Assembly: GCA_021795095.1 (NCBI GenBank)
Contig: JAJYPU010000102.1
Span: 1 to 6,701, forward strand
Direction: 5' to 3'
DNA: 6,701 nt
Source of the DNA: Actinomycetes bacterium
Lineage (GTDB): Bacteria > Actinomycetota > Acidimicrobiia > Acidimicrobiales > RAAP-2
A program made the position numbers and the translations under genes. This document shows, piece after piece, positions 5,238 to 6,701 of the stretch (positions within the stretch are counted from its first letter, which is position 1; the number at the start of each line of letters is the position of its first letter). The notes under the pieces were generated by a model. It worked only from the letters and a program-made list of their open reading frames with translations, did not search any database and was not told the origin of the DNA.

Positions 5238-6701
5238 GCGAGTCACCCGCGGCGCTGCTCGCGCGGCTGCGCCGGGCCTCACCGCTGGTCACGCGATCAC
5301 TCGTCGCGGCGAGCGCGTTAGGCGTCCTCGCGACCTTCGCCATCATCGCCCAGGCGGTCGCAATCGCCCAGGCGGTCTCGACGCTCGTGGCGCACCGCGC
5401 GAGCGCGGTGACCGGCCCGATCGTCTGGCTACTCGGCGCGACCCTGGTGCGCGCCGTCGCACTGGGCGCGAGTGAACCCGTCGGGGCCACGCTCGCCGCG
5501 CCGGTGCGACGAGACCTGCGCCGCCGGGCGCTACGCCAGCTCGTGCATCAGGGGCGCTCGACGAACCTCGACGCGACGGTCCAGCTGCTCACCCGCGGCG
5601 TCGACGAGGTCGAGGCCCTCCTCGTGGCGTCGGTGCCCTCGCTCGTGCTCGCCGCGCTCGCGCCGCTCACGCTGCTCGTCTACCTCACGGCCCGTGACTG
5701 GCTGAGCGGGGTGATCGTCGCGGTCTCGGCGCTGTTGCTGCCGATCTTCATGTGGTTGCTCGGGCTCGCTGCGAAGGACGCGATGGAGCAGCGCTGGCGC
5801 GACCAGCAGCGTCTGGCCGCCCACTTCGGCGACGTCGTGCGCGGGATGATCGTGCTTAAGTCGGTCAACCGGTCGGGTGCGGCGGTGGCGGGACTCGACG
5901 CGGTCGGCGCATCGCTCACGGCCTCTACCATGGCGACCCTGCGCGTCGCGTTCCTGTCGAGCTTCGCGCTCGAGTTGCTGAGCTCGCTCGCGACGGCGCT
6001 CGTCGCCCTCGTGCTCGGCCTGCGACTGGTCCACGGCGCCATCTCGCTCGACGTCGCGTTGGTCGTGCTGCTGCTCACCCCCGAAGTGTTCGTGCCCCTT
6101 CGACGCGCCGCCTCCCAATACCACGCGTCCTCGACCGGCGTGGCCGCTGCCGGGGAGGTGCTCGCACTGCTCGAGGGGGAGCGTGGTCGCGGTACCCGAC
6201 CGGCGCCGGCGCGCGCGCCGCGCATCGAGCTGGTCGACCTCGTCGTCGCCGCGGGGATGGATCCCGTCAGCGCGGTGATCGAGCCCGGTTCGCTCGTCAC
6301 CGTTCGCGGGCCCTCGGGCGCGGGCAAGTCGACTCTCGCGGCGGTCGTCGCGGGACTCGCCGACCCCGTCTCGGGCGCGGTCCTCGTCAACGGCGTCGAG
6401 CTGGCCGAACTCGACCTCGATGCGTGGCACGAGCGGATCGGGTGGCTCGCCCAGGAGCCGGTGCTGCGCGGCGCGACCGTGCGTGACGCGGTCGCCCAGG
6501 GCCGTCGCGTCGAGGACCGCGTGATCCGCGAGCTGTTCGGCGCGCTCGACCTCGACGTCGACCTCGCGCACCCGCTCACCGAGGGCGCCACGCTGTCCGC
6601 CGGCGAACGGCGCCGCGTGGCCCTCGCCGCCTGCCTGGTGGGCGTGCCCGTGGTCCTGGTGCTCGACGAGCCGACGTCCCACCTCGACGCGGCGAGCGAG
6701 G
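5234..6701 (+). CDS. cydD: CydD subunit of the thiol-exporting ABC transporter (3' end beyond the window)
   Basis: The first 489 codons are present and open to the window edge. The GTG start overlaps the cydB TGA as GTGA (5234-5237). This is a fused permease-ATPase half transporter. CydDC exports glutathione and cysteine to the periplasm in E. coli and is required to assemble cytochrome bd. The permease part (about 20-300) shows CydD-type landmarks: EPVGATLAAPVRRDLRRRAL (81-100), LTARDWLSG (151-159), HFGDVVRGMIVLKSVNRSG (197-215) and LTPEVFVPLRRAASQYHAS (281-299). The ATPase part has Walker A GPSGAGKST (359-367), Q407 in LAQEP, signature LSAGE (454-458), Walker B VVLVLDEPT (473-481) with E479, and D-loop SHLD. 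The H-loop lies outside. The A-loop region before Walker A is short, with no aromatic residue where a Tyr is usual, and the signature deviates from LSGGQ. An in-frame repeat IAQAVA/IAQAVS occurs at 38-49. Actinobacteria often fuse CydD and CydC; that cannot be judged here. Confidence 0.93.
   Translation, partial: MSESPAALLARLRRASPLVTRSLVAASALGVLATFAIIAQAVAIAQAVSTLVAHRASAVTGPIVWLLGATLVRAVALGASEPVGATLAAPVRRDLRRRALRQLVHQGRSTNLDATVQLLTRGVDEVEALLVASVPSLVLAALAPLTLLVYLTARDWLSGVIVAVSALLLPIFMWLLGLAAKDAMEQRWRDQQRLAAHFGDVVRGMIVLKSVNRSGAAVAGLDAVGASLTASTMATLRVAFLSSFALELLSSLATALVALVLGLRLVHGAISLDVALVVLLLTPEVFVPLRRAASQYHASSTGVAAAGEVLALLEGERGRGTRPAPARAPRIELVDLVVAAGMDPVSAVIEPGSLVTVRGPSGAGKSTLAAVVAGLADPVSGAVLVNGVELAELDLDAWHERIGWLAQEPVLRGATVRDAVAQGRRVEDRVIRELFGALDLDVDLAHPLTEGATLSAGERRRVALAACLVGVPVVLVLDEPTSHLDAASE

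Noticed and set aside
4161..5282. Minus-strand open frame of 373 codons opposite cydB
   Set aside because: The product is rich in R, E, H, G and P with no motif, and the + strand carries an unmistakable cydB. It is an antisense shadow.
5531..6682. Minus-strand open frame of 383 codons opposite cydD
   Set aside because: The composition is biased (E, R, D, H, Q) and the + strand has continuous CydD homology with ABC motifs, so it is not a gene.

Overview
The window looks like an ordinary chromosomal stretch of a GC-rich actinobacterium. Codons strongly prefer G or C at the third position, GTG starts are used, genes are packed on one strand with 3-4 nt junctions, and one candidate leaderless promoter is present. 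I cannot name the genus; an Acidimicrobiia-like or other deep actinobacterial lineage would fit, but that is a guess. Every gene I can support is on the + strand.

Left part (1-2699): a flavin-dependent CoA-disulfide reductase fused to a C-terminal rhodanese domain (38-1672). A 73-nt A/C-rich leader with a short tandem repeat follows. Next is a 56-residue cysteine-rich small protein (1746-1916), which is easy to miss because of its size. It is followed 3 nt later, in the same reading frame, by a class I SAM-dependent methyltransferase with a GTG start (1920-2699). The first gene handles low-molecular-weight thiols and sulfane sulfur. The small protein may bind a metal. The methyltransferase substrate is unknown.

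Right part (2700-6701): a cytochrome bd oxidase operon. A 73-nt intergenic region holds a small inverted repeat and a plausible leaderless promoter whose -10 box ends 6 nt before the cydA ATG. It is followed by cydA (2773-4164, short Q-loop type, heme ligands conserved), cydB (4173-5237, strong Shine-Dalgarno overlapping the cydA stop) and cydD (from 5234, overlapping cydB by GTGA and running off the right edge after Walker B). CydA and CydB form the quinol:O2 oxidoreductase. CydD is one half of the ABC transporter that exports glutathione/cysteine-type thiols and is needed for bd assembly; a cydC half should follow outside the window or be fused to this gene.

I found no tRNA, rRNA, CRISPR array, insertion sequence, phage gene or convincing rho-independent terminator, and no clearly undescribed system. 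The points most worth a second look are the small Cys-rich protein placed in frame with the methyltransferase across a single TAG, the candidate leaderless cydA promoter, and the atypical nucleotide-binding domain of CydD.
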